The translations under genes and the position numbers were made by a program. DNA of 64,000 nt from Taklimakanibacter lacteus. Its GTDB lineage: Bacteria > Pseudomonadota > Alphaproteobacteria > Rhizobiales > Aestuariivirgaceae. This document shows, piece after piece, positions 25,758 through 34,884 of the stretch (within the stretch, counting starts at the first letter, position 1; every line of letters starts with the position of its first letter). The notes beneath the pieces were generated by a model. The model was not told the origin of the DNA. It saw nothing but the letters and a program-made list of their open reading frames with translations, and did no database searches. The stretch is taken from positions 1 through 64,000 of the forward strand of contig QOZQ01000016.1 of the NCBI GenBank assembly GCA_003576695.1, written 5' to 3'.

Positions 25758-26762
25758 TTAGAGTTGGCGCGTTTCCTTGTCGCCAAAGTCGGACAACTTT
25801 GGCGGGAAACGCTCGTTGAGTGGAAAATGGCAGCGCACGCTGCGACCGCCTGTAGATTTGGTGAGAGATGGCGCCTCGCTGCGGCAGCGCGCTTGCGCAT
25901 GCGGGCAGCGGGTGTGGAATTCGCAGCCCGAAGGCCTTCTGAGGATGCTCGGCACCTCGCCGGTGATGGCGAGCGATTGCCGGCGCCGGCGTGGATCGGG
26001 AATGGGCTCGGACGCAATGAGGGATGCCGTATAGGGATGGCGGGCGCCGGCGAAGACTTCCGCCGTCGGGCCCTCCTCGACGATGCGGCCCAGATACATG
26101 ATGGCGATGCGGTCGGAGACGTGGCGGATCATCGCCAGATTGTGGGTAACGATGATGTAGGACAGCGAGAGCTCGGCCTTGAGCCTCGTCATCAGATTGA
26201 GAATCTCGCCCTGGATCGACACATCGAGGCCGGCGGTCGGCTCATCGGCGATGACGAGGGCGGGTCGCAGCGCCAAGGCGCGCGCCACGCCGGCGCGGCG
26301 CGCCTGGCCGCCCGACAATTCATGCGGATAGCGGCTGGCGAATTCCTTCGGAAGCCCGACCAGCGCCAGCAATTCCTCGGCCGCGGCACGCCGCGACGTC
26401 ATGGCGACGCCGTGAATGAGGAAAGGCTCGGTGATGGCCGAGCCGATGGCAAGCCGCGGGCTCAGGGAGGCGATCGGATCCTGGAACATCATCGCCGTCT
26501 TGCGCCGCAGCCTGCGGAAACTGTCGACCGGCCTGCCCTCGAAGCGGATTTCCCCCCTGGCGCGCGACACGAGGCCGAGAAGGGCGCGCGCCAGGGTCGT
26601 CTTGCCCGATCCCGATTCGCCCACCAGGCCGAGCGTCTTGCCCGGGCGCACCGACACCGACACGTCCTCGAGGATGGCAAGACGATGATGGCCAAGGCCG
26701 AGGAAGCCGCCGGGGGCGCGGAAATTCACCGCCAGACCTTCGGCTTCGATGAGGGGCGTCAT
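25758..26762 (-). CDS. Dipeptide-type ABC transporter ATP-binding protein (DppF-like)
   Basis: Cytoplasmic ATPase, 334 residues: Walker A GESGSGKTT (48-56), signature LSGGQARRAGVARAL, Walker B VIADEPTAGLD, and the C-terminal oligopeptide-transporter Cys-rich segment (CEFHTRCPHAQARC). The start overlaps the stop of the DppD-like gene. The last residues, PPKLSDFGDKETRQL, are encoded by a copy of the 60-base palindromic repeat also found at 42329 and 42777. The insertion has therefore supplied a new C-terminus and stop. The catalytic part is complete. Confidence 0.92.
   Translation of the reverse strand: MTPLIEAEGLAVNFRAPGGFLGLGHHRLAILEDVSVSVRPGKTLGLVGESGSGKTTLARALLGLVSRARGEIRFEGRPVDSFRRLRRKTAMMFQDPIASLSPRLAIGSAITEPFLIHGVAMTSRRAAAEELLALVGLPKEFASRYPHELSGGQARRAGVARALALRPALVIADEPTAGLDVSIQGEILNLMTRLKAELSLSYIIVTHNLAMIRHVSDRIAIMYLGRIVEEGPTAEVFAGARHPYTASLIASEPIPDPRRRRQSLAITGEVPSILRRPSGCEFHTRCPHAQARCRSEAPSLTKSTGGRSVRCHFPLNERFPPKLSDFGDKETRQL
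25764..25816 (-). repeat. Palindromic repeat (family of 42329 and 42777) inside the 3' end of the ATPase gene
   Basis: The centre CCTTGTCGCCAAAGTC and ACTTTGGCGGGAAACG, preceded by GTTGGCGCG, aligns with the copies that flank fdxA. Most of it lies within the coding region of the DppF-like gene and runs close to its stop codon at 25758-25760. Confidence 0.75.
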
Positions 26763-27607
26763 CGGGGCCTCGCCTGCATGAATGTGGCGCGCTCAGCATC
26801 GGTGATGACCGGCAAATAGCCGGCTCGCTCATGCAGCCGGGCTGGGTCGCAGGCGAGAAGGGCGCGTGTATAGGGGTGACGAGGCTCGTGGAAGATGTCG
26901 TCGACCGCGCCTTCCTCCACCACTTCGCCACGATACATCACATAGACGCGGTCGCAGAGCTCGGCGACGACGCCGAGATGATGGGTGACGATGAGGATGC
27001 CGCCGCCATAATCCTGGCGGAGCTCACGGAACAGATGAATGATCTGCGCCTCCATCGTCACATCGAGCGCTGTCGTCGGCTCGTCCGCGATGAGCAGGCT
27101 CGGATTGACGAGGAGGGCTGCGGCGATGGCGGCGCGCTGGCGCATGCCGCCCGACATTTCATGCGGGTAAGAGTTCGCCCGCAAGGCCGGATCGGGGATG
27201 CCGACGCGGGCCAGCATGGCGACGGCGCGGGCATATTTCTCGCGTGCCTTGCCCGGCATGCGGCTCTGGAAATCGACGAGCTGGTCGCCAATGGTGAGGA
27301 CCGGATTGAAGGCGGTCATCGGGTCCTGAAACACCATGGCGATCTCATCGCCGCGCAGGATCTGCTGCGCCTGTTTGCGCCCGCTGGTGACGCTTTCATT
27401 CTTGAAGGCGATGTCGCCGCCGAGAATGCGGGCACCGATCGGCAGCAGGCCGGTGATGGCCGAGGCGAGGGTCGACTTGCCGCTGCCCGATTCGCCAACA
27501 AGGCCCACCGCCTCGCCCAGATGGACATCGAGATTGGCGCCGCGCACCGCCTGGACGTGGCCGGCGTAGTCGATGGTGAGGTCGCGGATGCTGAGGAGGG
27601 CCGTCAT
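26759..27607 (-). CDS. Dipeptide-type ABC transporter ATP-binding protein (DppD-like)
   Basis: First of the paired ATPases, 282 residues. Walker [10 protein letters not shown] (38-46), signature [15 protein letters not shown] (slightly divergent from LSGGQ, common in this class), Walker [12 protein letters not shown] and the H-loop [12 protein letters not shown] are all present. It overlaps the downstream ATPase gene by 4 bases and the upstream permease gene by 4 bases, so it is translationally coupled within the operon. It is somewhat shorter than typical DppD because the C-terminal Cys-rich tail is reduced. Confidence 0.9.
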   Translation of the reverse strand: MTALLSIRDLTIDYAGHVQAVRGANLDVHLGEAVGLVGESGSGKSTLASAITGLLPIGARILGGDIAFKNESVTSGRKQAQQILRGDEIAMVFQDPMTAFNPVLTIGDQLVDFQSRMPGKAREKYARAVAMLARVGIPDPALRANSYPHEMSGGMRQRAAIAAALLVNPSLLIADEPTTALDVTMEAQIIHLFRELRQDYGGGILIVTHHLGVVAELCDRVYVMYRGEVVEEGAVDDIFHEPRHPYTRALLACDPARLHERAGYLPVITDAERATFMQARPR

Positions 27608-28458
27608 GAAGCTCTCCGCCCTTTGAGCTTGGGATCGAGCGCGTCGCGCAAGGCTTCACCGAAGAAGGTGAAGCCCAGTGTCGCTATGACAAGCGGAATG
27701 CCGGCGGCGATGACCAGCGAGGGATTGGTCCGCAGCGACACATAGCCGTCATTGAGGATGGTGCCCCAGCTCGGCGTCGGCGGCTTGACGCCCAGGCCCA
27801 GATAGGAGAGGGCCGCTTCCAGGGCAACCACGGTCGGAATGTCCATGCTGACCAGGATGACCAGCGGACCCAGTACATTGGGCAGAAGATGGATGCCGAC
27901 GATGCGCGGCAGGCTGGCGCCCATGGACTGCTCGGCCAGGATGAATTCACTGCGCCTGAGAGAAAGTGTCTGAGCGCGCACGAGGCGGCCGTAGACGGGA
28001 ATGGAGATGAGCGCGATGACGAAGATCAGCGTGCCGGTGCCTGGTCCCAAGATGACGATGACGGTGAGAGCGAACAGAATGAGCGGGATAGCGCTCAAGG
28101 AATCGAAGAAGAAGATCAGGACCGCATCGAGCCAGCGCGGCCCGTAGCCCGCCAGGATGCCGAGGATGAGGCCGATGAAGGCGCCGATGCCGATCGAGAA
28201 CACCGCGATCCCCATGGCGACGCGGGCGCCATGGATGATGCGCGACAGCGTATCGCGGCCAAGCTGGTCGGTGCCGAGCCAGTGGGCGGCGGAGGGGCCC
28301 TGCAGCTTGTTGAGCACATCGATCCTGGCCGGATCATAAGGCGAGATCGCATCGGCGAAGAGGGCGGCGCCGATCACGATGACGACCAGCACCAGGCCCA
28401 GAAGGCCCAGGGGATCGCGCGTGACGCGCTTCAATATCTCAAGCACCCCGGAAGGCAT
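27604..28458 (-). CDS. Dipeptide-type ABC transporter permease (DppC-like)
   Basis: Inner-membrane permease, 284 residues, with about six hydrophobic segments. The N-terminal PYDPARIDVLNKLQGPSAAHWLGTDQLGRDTLSRIIHGAR block is the OppC/DppC hallmark, and the cytoplasmic coupling loop is seen in SEFILAEQSMGASLPRIVGIHLLPN. The gene start overlaps the end of the DppB-like gene by 20 bases. It pairs with DppB to form the channel. Confidence 0.92.
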   Translation of the reverse strand: MPSGVLEILKRVTRDPLGLLGLVLVVIVIGAALFADAISPYDPARIDVLNKLQGPSAAHWLGTDQLGRDTLSRIIHGARVAMGIAVFSIGIGAFIGLILGILAGYGPRWLDAVLIFFFDSLSAIPLILFALTVIVILGPGTGTLIFVIALISIPVYGRLVRAQTLSLRRSEFILAEQSMGASLPRIVGIHLLPNVLGPLVILVSMDIPTVVALEAALSYLGLGVKPPTPSWGTILNDGYVSLRTNPSLVIAAGIPLVIATLGFTFFGEALRDALDPKLKGRRAS

Positions 28459-29392
28459 CCCTGATCCTCGGATCGATCCGCGCGATCAGCAGATCGGCGG
28501 CAATGGTGAGCGTGACATAGATACCGGTCATCACCAGCACGGTGCCCATGACGACCGGATAGTTGCGCAAATTGACGGCGGCGGTGACGAGCTTGCCGAT
28601 GCCGGGCCGGGAGAAGATCACCTCGACGAAGACGGCAGAGGAGATCAACCCGCCGAGGCTCACGGCCAGCAGCGAGAGCGTCGGGATGAGGGCAATGCGC
28701 AGGCCATATTTGGTGACGATCTTCCATTCCGGGACGCCGAAGGCGCGCGCGGTGCGGATATGGGGCTCACCCATGACGTCGAGCATGGAGGCGCGGACCA
28801 GGCGCGCCAGATACCCCACCCAGGTGAAGCCGATGGCGAAAGCAGGCAGGATCAGCGCACGGATTTGGCTGCCGATATCGCCCGGATCGCCATCGCCAAT
28901 GGCGGGAAGCCAGTTGAGCTGCACCGCGAAGATCAAAAGCGCATAGATGGCGACGACATAATAGGGAAGCGAGATGACGCTGACCGAGAGCAGGCTTGCG
29001 GCGCGATCGACCCAGGTGCCGCGCTTGAGCACGGCGAGACAACCGAGCGGGATGGCAAGCAATGTCGCCCAGCCGAGGCCGACGAGGCACAGGATCAGCG
29101 TATTGGGCAGGACTTCCCAGATCTCGGTCGCGACCGGACGGTTGGAGATGACATCGATGCCGAGATTGCCCGACAGCACATTGACGAAGAAGTTATAGAC
29201 CTGGACCAGATAGGGCTGGTCGAGGCCCATCTCGCGGGTCAGCCGGTCGATCATTTCCTGGGTGGCGCGGGGACCGAGGGCGGCGCGCGCCGGATTGCCC
29301 GGCACGATGAAGACCGCCGCATACATCGCGAACATCACACCGATGAGGATCAGAAGACCGAGACCTATGCGTTTGATCGTGTAAGCGAGCAT
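28439..29392 (-). CDS. Dipeptide-type ABC transporter permease (DppB-like)
   Basis: Inner-membrane permease, 317 residues, with the family N-terminus (IKRIGLGLLILIGVMFAMYAAVFIVPGNPA) and about six membrane segments. The coupling loop reads MGEPHIRTARAFGVPEWKIVTKYGLR. It follows the hydrolase gene after 16 bases and begins the transporter part of the operon, in the order permease, permease, ATPase, ATPase, binding protein, regulator. Confidence 0.92.
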   Translation of the reverse strand: MLAYTIKRIGLGLLILIGVMFAMYAAVFIVPGNPARAALGPRATQEMIDRLTREMGLDQPYLVQVYNFFVNVLSGNLGIDVISNRPVATEIWEVLPNTLILCLVGLGWATLLAIPLGCLAVLKRGTWVDRAASLLSVSVISLPYYVVAIYALLIFAVQLNWLPAIGDGDPGDIGSQIRALILPAFAIGFTWVGYLARLVRASMLDVMGEPHIRTARAFGVPEWKIVTKYGLRIALIPTLSLLAVSLGGLISSAVFVEVIFSRPGIGKLVTAAVNLRNYPVVMGTVLVMTGIYVTLTIAADLLIARIDPRIRDAFRGA

Positions 29393-29408
29393 GGCCGGTT
29401 CCTGGGCT

Positions 29409-31421
29409 TCAACAGAAATCGCGTTTTATGACGCGGGTGTCGCCCCTGCTGTGGACGAGGCGGCCCCGCTCGCGCGCCTCGATCAGCCAGGTGAGATAGA
29501 AATGGTCCTGATCGGCGGTAAGCTCGGTGCGGCTCTTCGCTTCCACGTCGCAGGGACCGCTTCTGATCGCCCAGGCATATTCGGTGACGATCTTGGCGGT
29601 CAGCGGATCATCGGGATGGATGGTGAAAGTGTCGGTGTTCCAGGAGGATGTCGTGATGGCGCGGTCATCGATCGAATGGGTGCCGTTATCGGTCCTGAGC
29701 CGGATCGTGCGGATGCCGGTTGCAAGGTCGTCCTCGACGGTTTTGGCCGTGCTGCCGGCAATGACCTCGGTCGATGCCACGGGCATCGAGATCTCCGCCG
29801 GCCCGAAGGCAACATGGCGGTCTTCATCGCCTGGCGGGCGGACCGGCAACTTGATTGTACAGACCCCGCTCCGGATCGTCGCGGTGGCGAGCGTCGGCTG
29901 CGGCCACAGAATGAACCAGTGCTGGGTGGCGAGCGCCAGCCTGATGCGATGGCCCTTGGGGATCGTCCTGGCGAAATCATTGAGCCTGATCGTTACCTTG
30001 AAGGGCTCATTCACCGGGCAAGCGGCCGGGAATTCGTGGCTGTCGCGATGGCTGAGATTGAGCACGCCATAGGTCATGAGCGCCGACGTGCCGTCCGGAT
30101 AGACATCGCACAGGCGCGCGGCGAGATTGACCTTGGGCACATCGACGCTGAGCTCGAGCGTGATCTCGGGCGCGCCGACAAGCGTCAGGTCCTCGGCCAG
30201 CGGCTCGGTGTCGAAGCACAGAGCCTGGCCATCCTCGCGGCGCTGATCGATGGCGAGATCGGGCGAGGTGCCGCCATAGCCGCCCCAGCGGCCGCAATCA
30301 GTGCCGGCCGTGGCGGGCGACCGCACCGAGAGGATCGATCCGGTCTCGGGCCTGGCGCCCAGGCTGTTCGGGTTGAGCCAGCGCGTCTGCCACTGGATGC
30401 GCGGGCTTGGCCATGAGGCTTCGGCGATCCAGCGTCCTTCATGTGATTTGTACCAGGGACGCGGCCGCTCCTCGCCGATCGCATAGAGGCGGTATTGCGG
30501 CTCGTCCATGATGCCCGTCGCTTCACCGGCCAGCCAGTATCTCCACCAGCGCAGCGCCTCCTGCAGATAGCCGATCTGCGGGCCCGGATCGCCGCGGCAC
30601 GGGAAGGCATGCGTCCATGGACCCATGATGGCAAGCCTGGGCGAGGTCAGTCCTTCGAGAAGGCGCGGCACCGAGTTCGAATAGCTGTCCTCCCAGCCGC
30701 ATACCGCCAGCACGGCGCATTCGATCGCCGAGAAGTCCTCTGAGACCGAGCCTTGCTTCCAATAAGCATCGCGGCGCTGATGCAAAAGCCAGTGCTCCGA
30801 CCAGGAGCGGTTGGCGTCAAGGCGCTTCAGCCACATGTCGCGCCAGGCACGCCCTACGATCTGCGGGTCGGGCGGCATGGCGTTCTTCACCAGCATGAAA
30901 TTCGACCACATCTCATTCTCGGTGATGAGGGCGCCGCCCATATAGTGGACGTCATCGGCATAGCGGTCATCGCTCGAGCACAAAGTGATGATCGCCTTGA
31001 GCGCCGGGGGACGGCGTGCCGCCACCTGCAATGAGTTGAAGCCGCCCCAGGAAATGCCGGTCATGCCGACATGGCCGTTGCACCAGTTCTCGGCGGCCAG
31101 ACGGGCAATGATCTCGCAGGCATCTTCCTGCTCGCGCGGAAGATATTCATCGGCAAGGAGGCCGCCCGAGTCGCCCGAGCCCCTGATATCGACGCGGCAG
31201 CAGGCGATGCCATAGCCCGCCCAATAGGGATGCATATCGAGATCGCGGAAGACGGTGCCGTCCCGCCTGCGATAGGGGATCATCTCGACGACGACCGGCA
31301 CAAGGTCTTTCGTCTTCGGCTTCCACAAGGTAGCGGCGATGCGTGTGCCGTCGGCGAGCGTGATCCAGAAAGGATCGACGACCTCCACCGCGAAGGGGAA
31401 TTCCTGCCTGATGACCGCCAT
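29409..31421 (-). CDS. CocE/NonD-type (peptidase S15 family) hydrolase
   Basis: A 670-residue serine hydrolase. The alpha/beta-hydrolase part shows CRVDIRGSGDSGG (75-87) and the nucleophile motif GISWGG (122-127, Ser124), with GPWTHAF later. The C-terminal part (about 400-560) has the jelly-roll X-Pro dipeptidyl-peptidase C-like domain (APEITLELSVDVPKVNLAARLCDVYPDG). Relatives cleave esters such as cocaine or acyl amides and X-Pro peptides. No signal peptide is visible, so it acts in the cytoplasm on imported material. It is the first gene of the operon; the predicted operator 31427-31456 ends 5 bases before ATG 31421 and contains its ribosome site. Confidence 0.88.
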   Translation of the reverse strand: MAVIRQEFPFAVEVVDPFWITLADGTRIAATLWKPKTKDLVPVVVEMIPYRRRDGTVFRDLDMHPYWAGYGIACCRVDIRGSGDSGGLLADEYLPREQEDACEIIARLAAENWCNGHVGMTGISWGGFNSLQVAARRPPALKAIITLCSSDDRYADDVHYMGGALITENEMWSNFMLVKNAMPPDPQIVGRAWRDMWLKRLDANRSWSEHWLLHQRRDAYWKQGSVSEDFSAIECAVLAVCGWEDSYSNSVPRLLEGLTSPRLAIMGPWTHAFPCRGDPGPQIGYLQEALRWWRYWLAGEATGIMDEPQYRLYAIGEERPRPWYKSHEGRWIAEASWPSPRIQWQTRWLNPNSLGARPETGSILSVRSPATAGTDCGRWGGYGGTSPDLAIDQRREDGQALCFDTEPLAEDLTLVGAPEITLELSVDVPKVNLAARLCDVYPDGTSALMTYGVLNLSHRDSHEFPAACPVNEPFKVTIRLNDFARTIPKGHRIRLALATQHWFILWPQPTLATATIRSGVCTIKLPVRPPGDEDRHVAFGPAEISMPVASTEVIAGSTAKTVEDDLATGIRTIRLRTDNGTHSIDDRAITTSSWNTDTFTIHPDDPLTAKIVTEYAWAIRSGPCDVEAKSRTELTADQDHFYLTWLIEARERGRLVHSRGDTRVIKRDFC

Positions 31422-31426
31422 GGCGT

Positions 31427-31456
31427 TTCCTTGTTGAACAATCGTACAACAAGGAA
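31427..31456 (-). promoter_or_regulatory. 30-bp inverted repeat, predicted operator of the hydrolase-transporter operon
   Basis: Arms TTCCTTGTTG (31427-31436) and CAACAAGGAA (31447-31456) flank AACAATCGTA. Read in gene direction it matches 14181-14210 at 27 of 30 bases and sits at the same distance from the ATG. On the plus strand it also contains TTGTTGAACAA, which fits a GntR/FadR-type half-site, so a GntR regulator is an alternative to the linked TetR protein. Confidence 0.75.
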
Positions 31457-31483
31457 CAAGATGCTTTCAACGGTTTTTGCGGA

Positions 31484-31747
31484 TTATTTTTCCGTAGAAA
31501 AGTCAGTCGTATCGTCGGTGACGGGCTTCGCTGGGTGAGGGGGACGTGTGGATCTGCCCAGATCGATGTCCTTCAGCATGTGGTCATTCAGGCGGTGGAG
31601 GCGCGGATGCCGCGCGCGCGGCGGCCTGAGCCAGGTGACAAACGCCCGCAACAACCGCCGGATCGGGGGCTCACCGGAGACTGCCGGGGCGTCTGTCGTC
31701 CCCTGCCGGTCATCACTCCGGCAGGGAGACTCGCAAAGATCGCTCAC
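31484..31747 (-). CDS. DUF1127-domain small protein
   Basis: An 87-residue basic protein starting at GTG 31747. The core IRRLLRAFVTWLRPPRARHPRLHRLNDHMLKDIDLGRS (about 28-66) is a DUF1127 (YjiS-like) motif with the typical end LNDHMLKDIGL. Short members act in RNA turnover and in phosphate or carbon responses in Agrobacterium and related genera; the function of this longer form is not known. It overlaps the stop of the DUF4242 gene by 4 bases (GTGA) and lies upstream of the operator at 31427. Confidence 0.72.
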   Translation of the reverse strand: MSDLCESPCRSDDRQGTTDAPAVSGEPPIRRLLRAFVTWLRPPRARHPRLHRLNDHMLKDIDLGRSTRPPHPAKPVTDDTTDFSTEK

Positions 31748-32016
31748 AGGTAGAAATAGGGATCCAGAACGCGCACTTCGCTGATGCGGTCGACCGGCAA
31801 GCCGTTCTTCTCGGCAACCTTGCGGATCGCTTCGGGCGACGGCCCGTCATAGACGCAGAAGGTCTTCTTCTTGTCCTGGGTGACATAGGAATGGACCCAG
31901 GTGACGCCTTCCTCGGCATTGCGACGGACGACTTTGCGGGTGACTTCCGATCCTGTCGCATTCATCGGGATTGCGAGGCCGTCCGGAAAGGTTCTTTCGA
32001 TGACATAGCGTGGCAT
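31744..32016 (-). CDS. DUF4242-domain protein
   Basis: A 90-residue cytosolic protein, MPRYVIERTFPDGL... with NAEEGVTWVHSYVTQDKKKTFCVYDGPSPEAIRKVAEKNGLPVDRI, the DUF4242 pattern. A Streptomyces relative binds nickel; otherwise the function is unknown. ATG 32016 is preceded by AGGAGA. It lies immediately downstream of the large LuxR-family ATPase gene (69 bases), an arrangement that suggests control by that regulator. Confidence 0.82.
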   Translation of the reverse strand: MPRYVIERTFPDGLAIPMNATGSEVTRKVVRRNAEEGVTWVHSYVTQDKKKTFCVYDGPSPEAIRKVAEKNGLPVDRISEVRVLDPYFYL

Positions 32017-32084
32017 TTGTGTCTCCTATGCAGTGAAGGCGACACCCTAGAAGAGCCGGCGCGACCGCACATCGGAGGCTCTCC

Positions 32085-34715
32085 CTATTTTGCCATCGGC
32101 GCTTCCCTATATTGGCCAGTCTGACCAATGAGGCCCTGCGCCATGGCGCGCGCGGCGGCCTCGCCGCGGGATTTCACGGCAAGCTTCGCCAATATGGCTG
32201 AAACGTGATGATCCACGGTCTTGGATGAAATATGAAGCCGCGCGCCGATCTCGCCATTGCTGAGGCCGGAGGCGAGGCAGCCCAGCACACCCATCTCGCG
32301 GCTGGTCAGGCCATGCGGGTTGGCCTGCGTCGAGGCGCGCGGGCCGCGCGGAATGCGTCTTGTGCCGGCATCGCGCATCTGCCGGCGCAAATGCGAAGCC
32401 GCCGGCGCAGCACCCAGCCGATCGAATATTTCGAGCGCCTTTATCCGTGCCGGCTCATCGCCTTCGGCCAATGCGCGCGCCTCCTCATAAGGACAGTCCA
32501 GCGCCCGCCAGGCTTGGGCGGCTCCCTGCCAATCGCCGGCGATCTGCAGGGCGAAAGGCTCGGCGCACCATCCGGGAAGAGTGACATCCTCGCCGGACCG
32601 CTTCAGCCAGAAGGAGAATTCCCCGACATGCCAGCGGTGGCGATGATCGACGGCGAGCTGATACGCGGCCCTGGCTTCGGCGACGACGCGCGCCATATCG
32701 CCCGCGAACCACGCCGCCTCGGCGCGGGCGGCGCGCACCGGCGCCAGGCGCTGCAAGGTGTTGGTCCTTGTCGCGAGCTCAAGTGCCTCATCGAGCACCG
32801 CCATCGTACCCGGATCGCCGCGCCTCGCCCGCAAGCGGCCGAGCGCCACCAGCGCCATGATCTTGCTGACGAGCGAGAAGTTGGGGCAATCGACGACCGC
32901 GAGCGCCTGATCGCCGGCTTCCGCCCAGCGGCCCTGATAGAGGAGCGTCAAGGCAAGCCAGGCCGACATGTAGTTGTTGGAATGATCGAGATCGCAGTCT
33001 TCGGCATAGGCGATGCCCCGGGTGAGCGCCGCCTCGGCCCTGGCGAATTGGTATTGCTCGCCATGGGAGGAGCCGAGATTGAGGTAAGCGAGCCCGACAA
33101 GGTCATCCATGCCATGAGCGCGCGCCAGCTCGAGGCAGCGGTTGAAATGGGCGAGACCCTCCTCATCGCCACTCACCAGCATCGCGGCACCCACCACCAT
33201 CTCGGCCGAGGCGATGGTTGCCTTGTCGTCGAGGCGGGTGGCGAGCTCGATTGCCTTCGAGCCCCAATGCACGGCGGGGGCACGGTCACGATCGAGCATG
33301 CGCAAATGGGCCTGCATGCGATAGGCGGCCGCCAGCGCACGCGAAGGCGGCAAGGCCTCCAGCAATTCGATCGCCCGCCAGCTCGCGGCTTCCGCTTCGG
33401 CATTCCGGCCACTCCTGACGAGAGGCCAGGCGAGGCTCGACAGATTCTCCGCTTCCTTCACGCGATCGCCCGTCTCACGCCAGAGATCGATGGCGGCGCG
33501 ATGGGCTTTGATAGCTTCGGCCTGGTCGTCAATGATGGCGCATTGCTGCGCATAGGCTTCGAGAAGGGCTGCGCGTTCGGCGGGCGATGTCGCGCCGGCG
33601 ACAGCGAGGCTGCGGCGATATTGCGCCACCGCGGCGCGATGGGCGCCGGCGGCCGCCGCTTCCTCCGCTGCGGCCGGCCCATAGGTGAGGATGGCCTCGG
33701 TATCGCCGGCCCCTTCGGCGAAATGCGCCAGTTGCGCCAGGTCCTTCTGGCGCGTGGTGCATGACTTGAGGACGTTCAGCGCCGCGCGGCAGAGCTCACG
33801 GCGCCGGCCGGCGTCGATATCGGTCAGGATGGCGTCACGCACCAGCTCATGGCGGAAGGCGATCGTCTTCTCCGTCAGCTCGAGGAGACCGGATTGCAGG
33901 CAACCGGCGATGCCCGCTCCCTCGCCGCCGCCGATCATTTCCAAAAGCGCGTGATCCATGCGGCTCGCCAGAACGGCGGCGGTTTCGATCGCCCGGCGTC
34001 CTTGCGCGTCAAGACGGGCGACGCGCGCCAGCACGGAATCGCTCACCGTGCGGGGCACGCCGTGGTCCGTGCAGCTCAAGATCTCGGTAATGAAAAAGGG
34101 ATTGCCCGAGGTCTGGCGATGCAGGGTTTCGGCATCGAAAGCGCGGTTGGCAATGAGCTGGCGCACCGCCGCCAATGTCAGCCGGGGAAGGTCGATGCGG
34201 ATCGTCGCCGGCGAGGTGGCGAGATCGCCCAGCAGCGGGCGCAGGAGATGCCGGCTGCCGATCTCGTCATCGCGGTAGCTCAAAACGACCAGCGCATGGG
34301 TCTGGGCGATACGCCGGCCCAGATATTTGAGGAGATCGATGGTTGCTTCATCAGCCCAATGCATATCCTCGAAGACGATGATCGTTGGGCGCCTTCCGTC
34401 GCGCAGAAGATCGAGCATTGTGGAGAAGAGCTGGGCGCGCGGCGCCTCATTCTCGAGCTGCGCCAGGAGACGTCCGCCAAGGCTGCGCGCGATGTCATAT
34501 AGGGGGCCAAGGGGGGAGGGTGTGAAGAGCGAATCGCAATTGCCGATGAGTACGCGGGCGCTCTTGCCATGAAGGCTGAGGAAGTGGGTGACGAAGCTGG
34601 TCTTGCCGATGCCCGCCTCGCCGGCAATGAGCGCAATCCGGCCCTGGCCGGCGGCAACCGCGGCGAGGGCTTCTGTGAGCGTGGCAAGCTCGGAGTCGCG
34701 TTCGAGCAGTTCCAT
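32085..34715 (-). CDS. LuxR-family transcriptional regulator with N-terminal AAA ATPase (LAL type)
   Basis: An 876-residue MalT-like signal regulator. The N-terminal AAA domain has Walker A GEAGIGKTS (32-40) and the Walker B-like IIVFEDMHWADEA. A long TPR-like helical middle (about 330-720) probably senses a ligand or partner. The C-terminal LuxR HTH (about 808-865) reads LTSREMGVLGCLASGLSNGEIGARLHISSKTVDHHVSAIL. Such proteins activate nearby genes; the DUF4242 and DUF1127 genes downstream are candidate targets. The inducer is unknown. The length is normal for the class. Confidence 0.92.
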   Translation of the reverse strand: MELLERDSELATLTEALAAVAAGQGRIALIAGEAGIGKTSFVTHFLSLHGKSARVLIGNCDSLFTPSPLGPLYDIARSLGGRLLAQLENEAPRAQLFSTMLDLLRDGRRPTIIVFEDMHWADEATIDLLKYLGRRIAQTHALVVLSYRDDEIGSRHLLRPLLGDLATSPATIRIDLPRLTLAAVRQLIANRAFDAETLHRQTSGNPFFITEILSCTDHGVPRTVSDSVLARVARLDAQGRRAIETAAVLASRMDHALLEMIGGGEGAGIAGCLQSGLLELTEKTIAFRHELVRDAILTDIDAGRRRELCRAALNVLKSCTTRQKDLAQLAHFAEGAGDTEAILTYGPAAAEEAAAAGAHRAAVAQYRRSLAVAGATSPAERAALLEAYAQQCAIIDDQAEAIKAHRAAIDLWRETGDRVKEAENLSSLAWPLVRSGRNAEAEAASWRAIELLEALPPSRALAAAYRMQAHLRMLDRDRAPAVHWGSKAIELATRLDDKATIASAEMVVGAAMLVSGDEEGLAHFNRCLELARAHGMDDLVGLAYLNLGSSHGEQYQFARAEAALTRGIAYAEDCDLDHSNNYMSAWLALTLLYQGRWAEAGDQALAVVDCPNFSLVSKIMALVALGRLRARRGDPGTMAVLDEALELATRTNTLQRLAPVRAARAEAAWFAGDMARVVAEARAAYQLAVDHRHRWHVGEFSFWLKRSGEDVTLPGWCAEPFALQIAGDWQGAAQAWRALDCPYEEARALAEGDEPARIKALEIFDRLGAAPAASHLRRQMRDAGTRRIPRGPRASTQANPHGLTSREMGVLGCLASGLSNGEIGARLHISSKTVDHHVSAILAKLAVKSRGEAAARAMAQGLIGQTGQYREAPMAK

Positions 34716-34884
34716 CCGTCAGTCCTGATGCAGGCGGGCCAAGTCCATCGGCCCGGCGAGGTGCGGCGTCAATGGGTCAAATACGGAAGGAAACCTGCCG
34801 TTATTTCCCGGATCGGGAGCGGAATTTGTGTCTTCGCTCGGCGCCAGGAATGATTGCGCATGAAGCATGGGAGCGTCCATTGGT

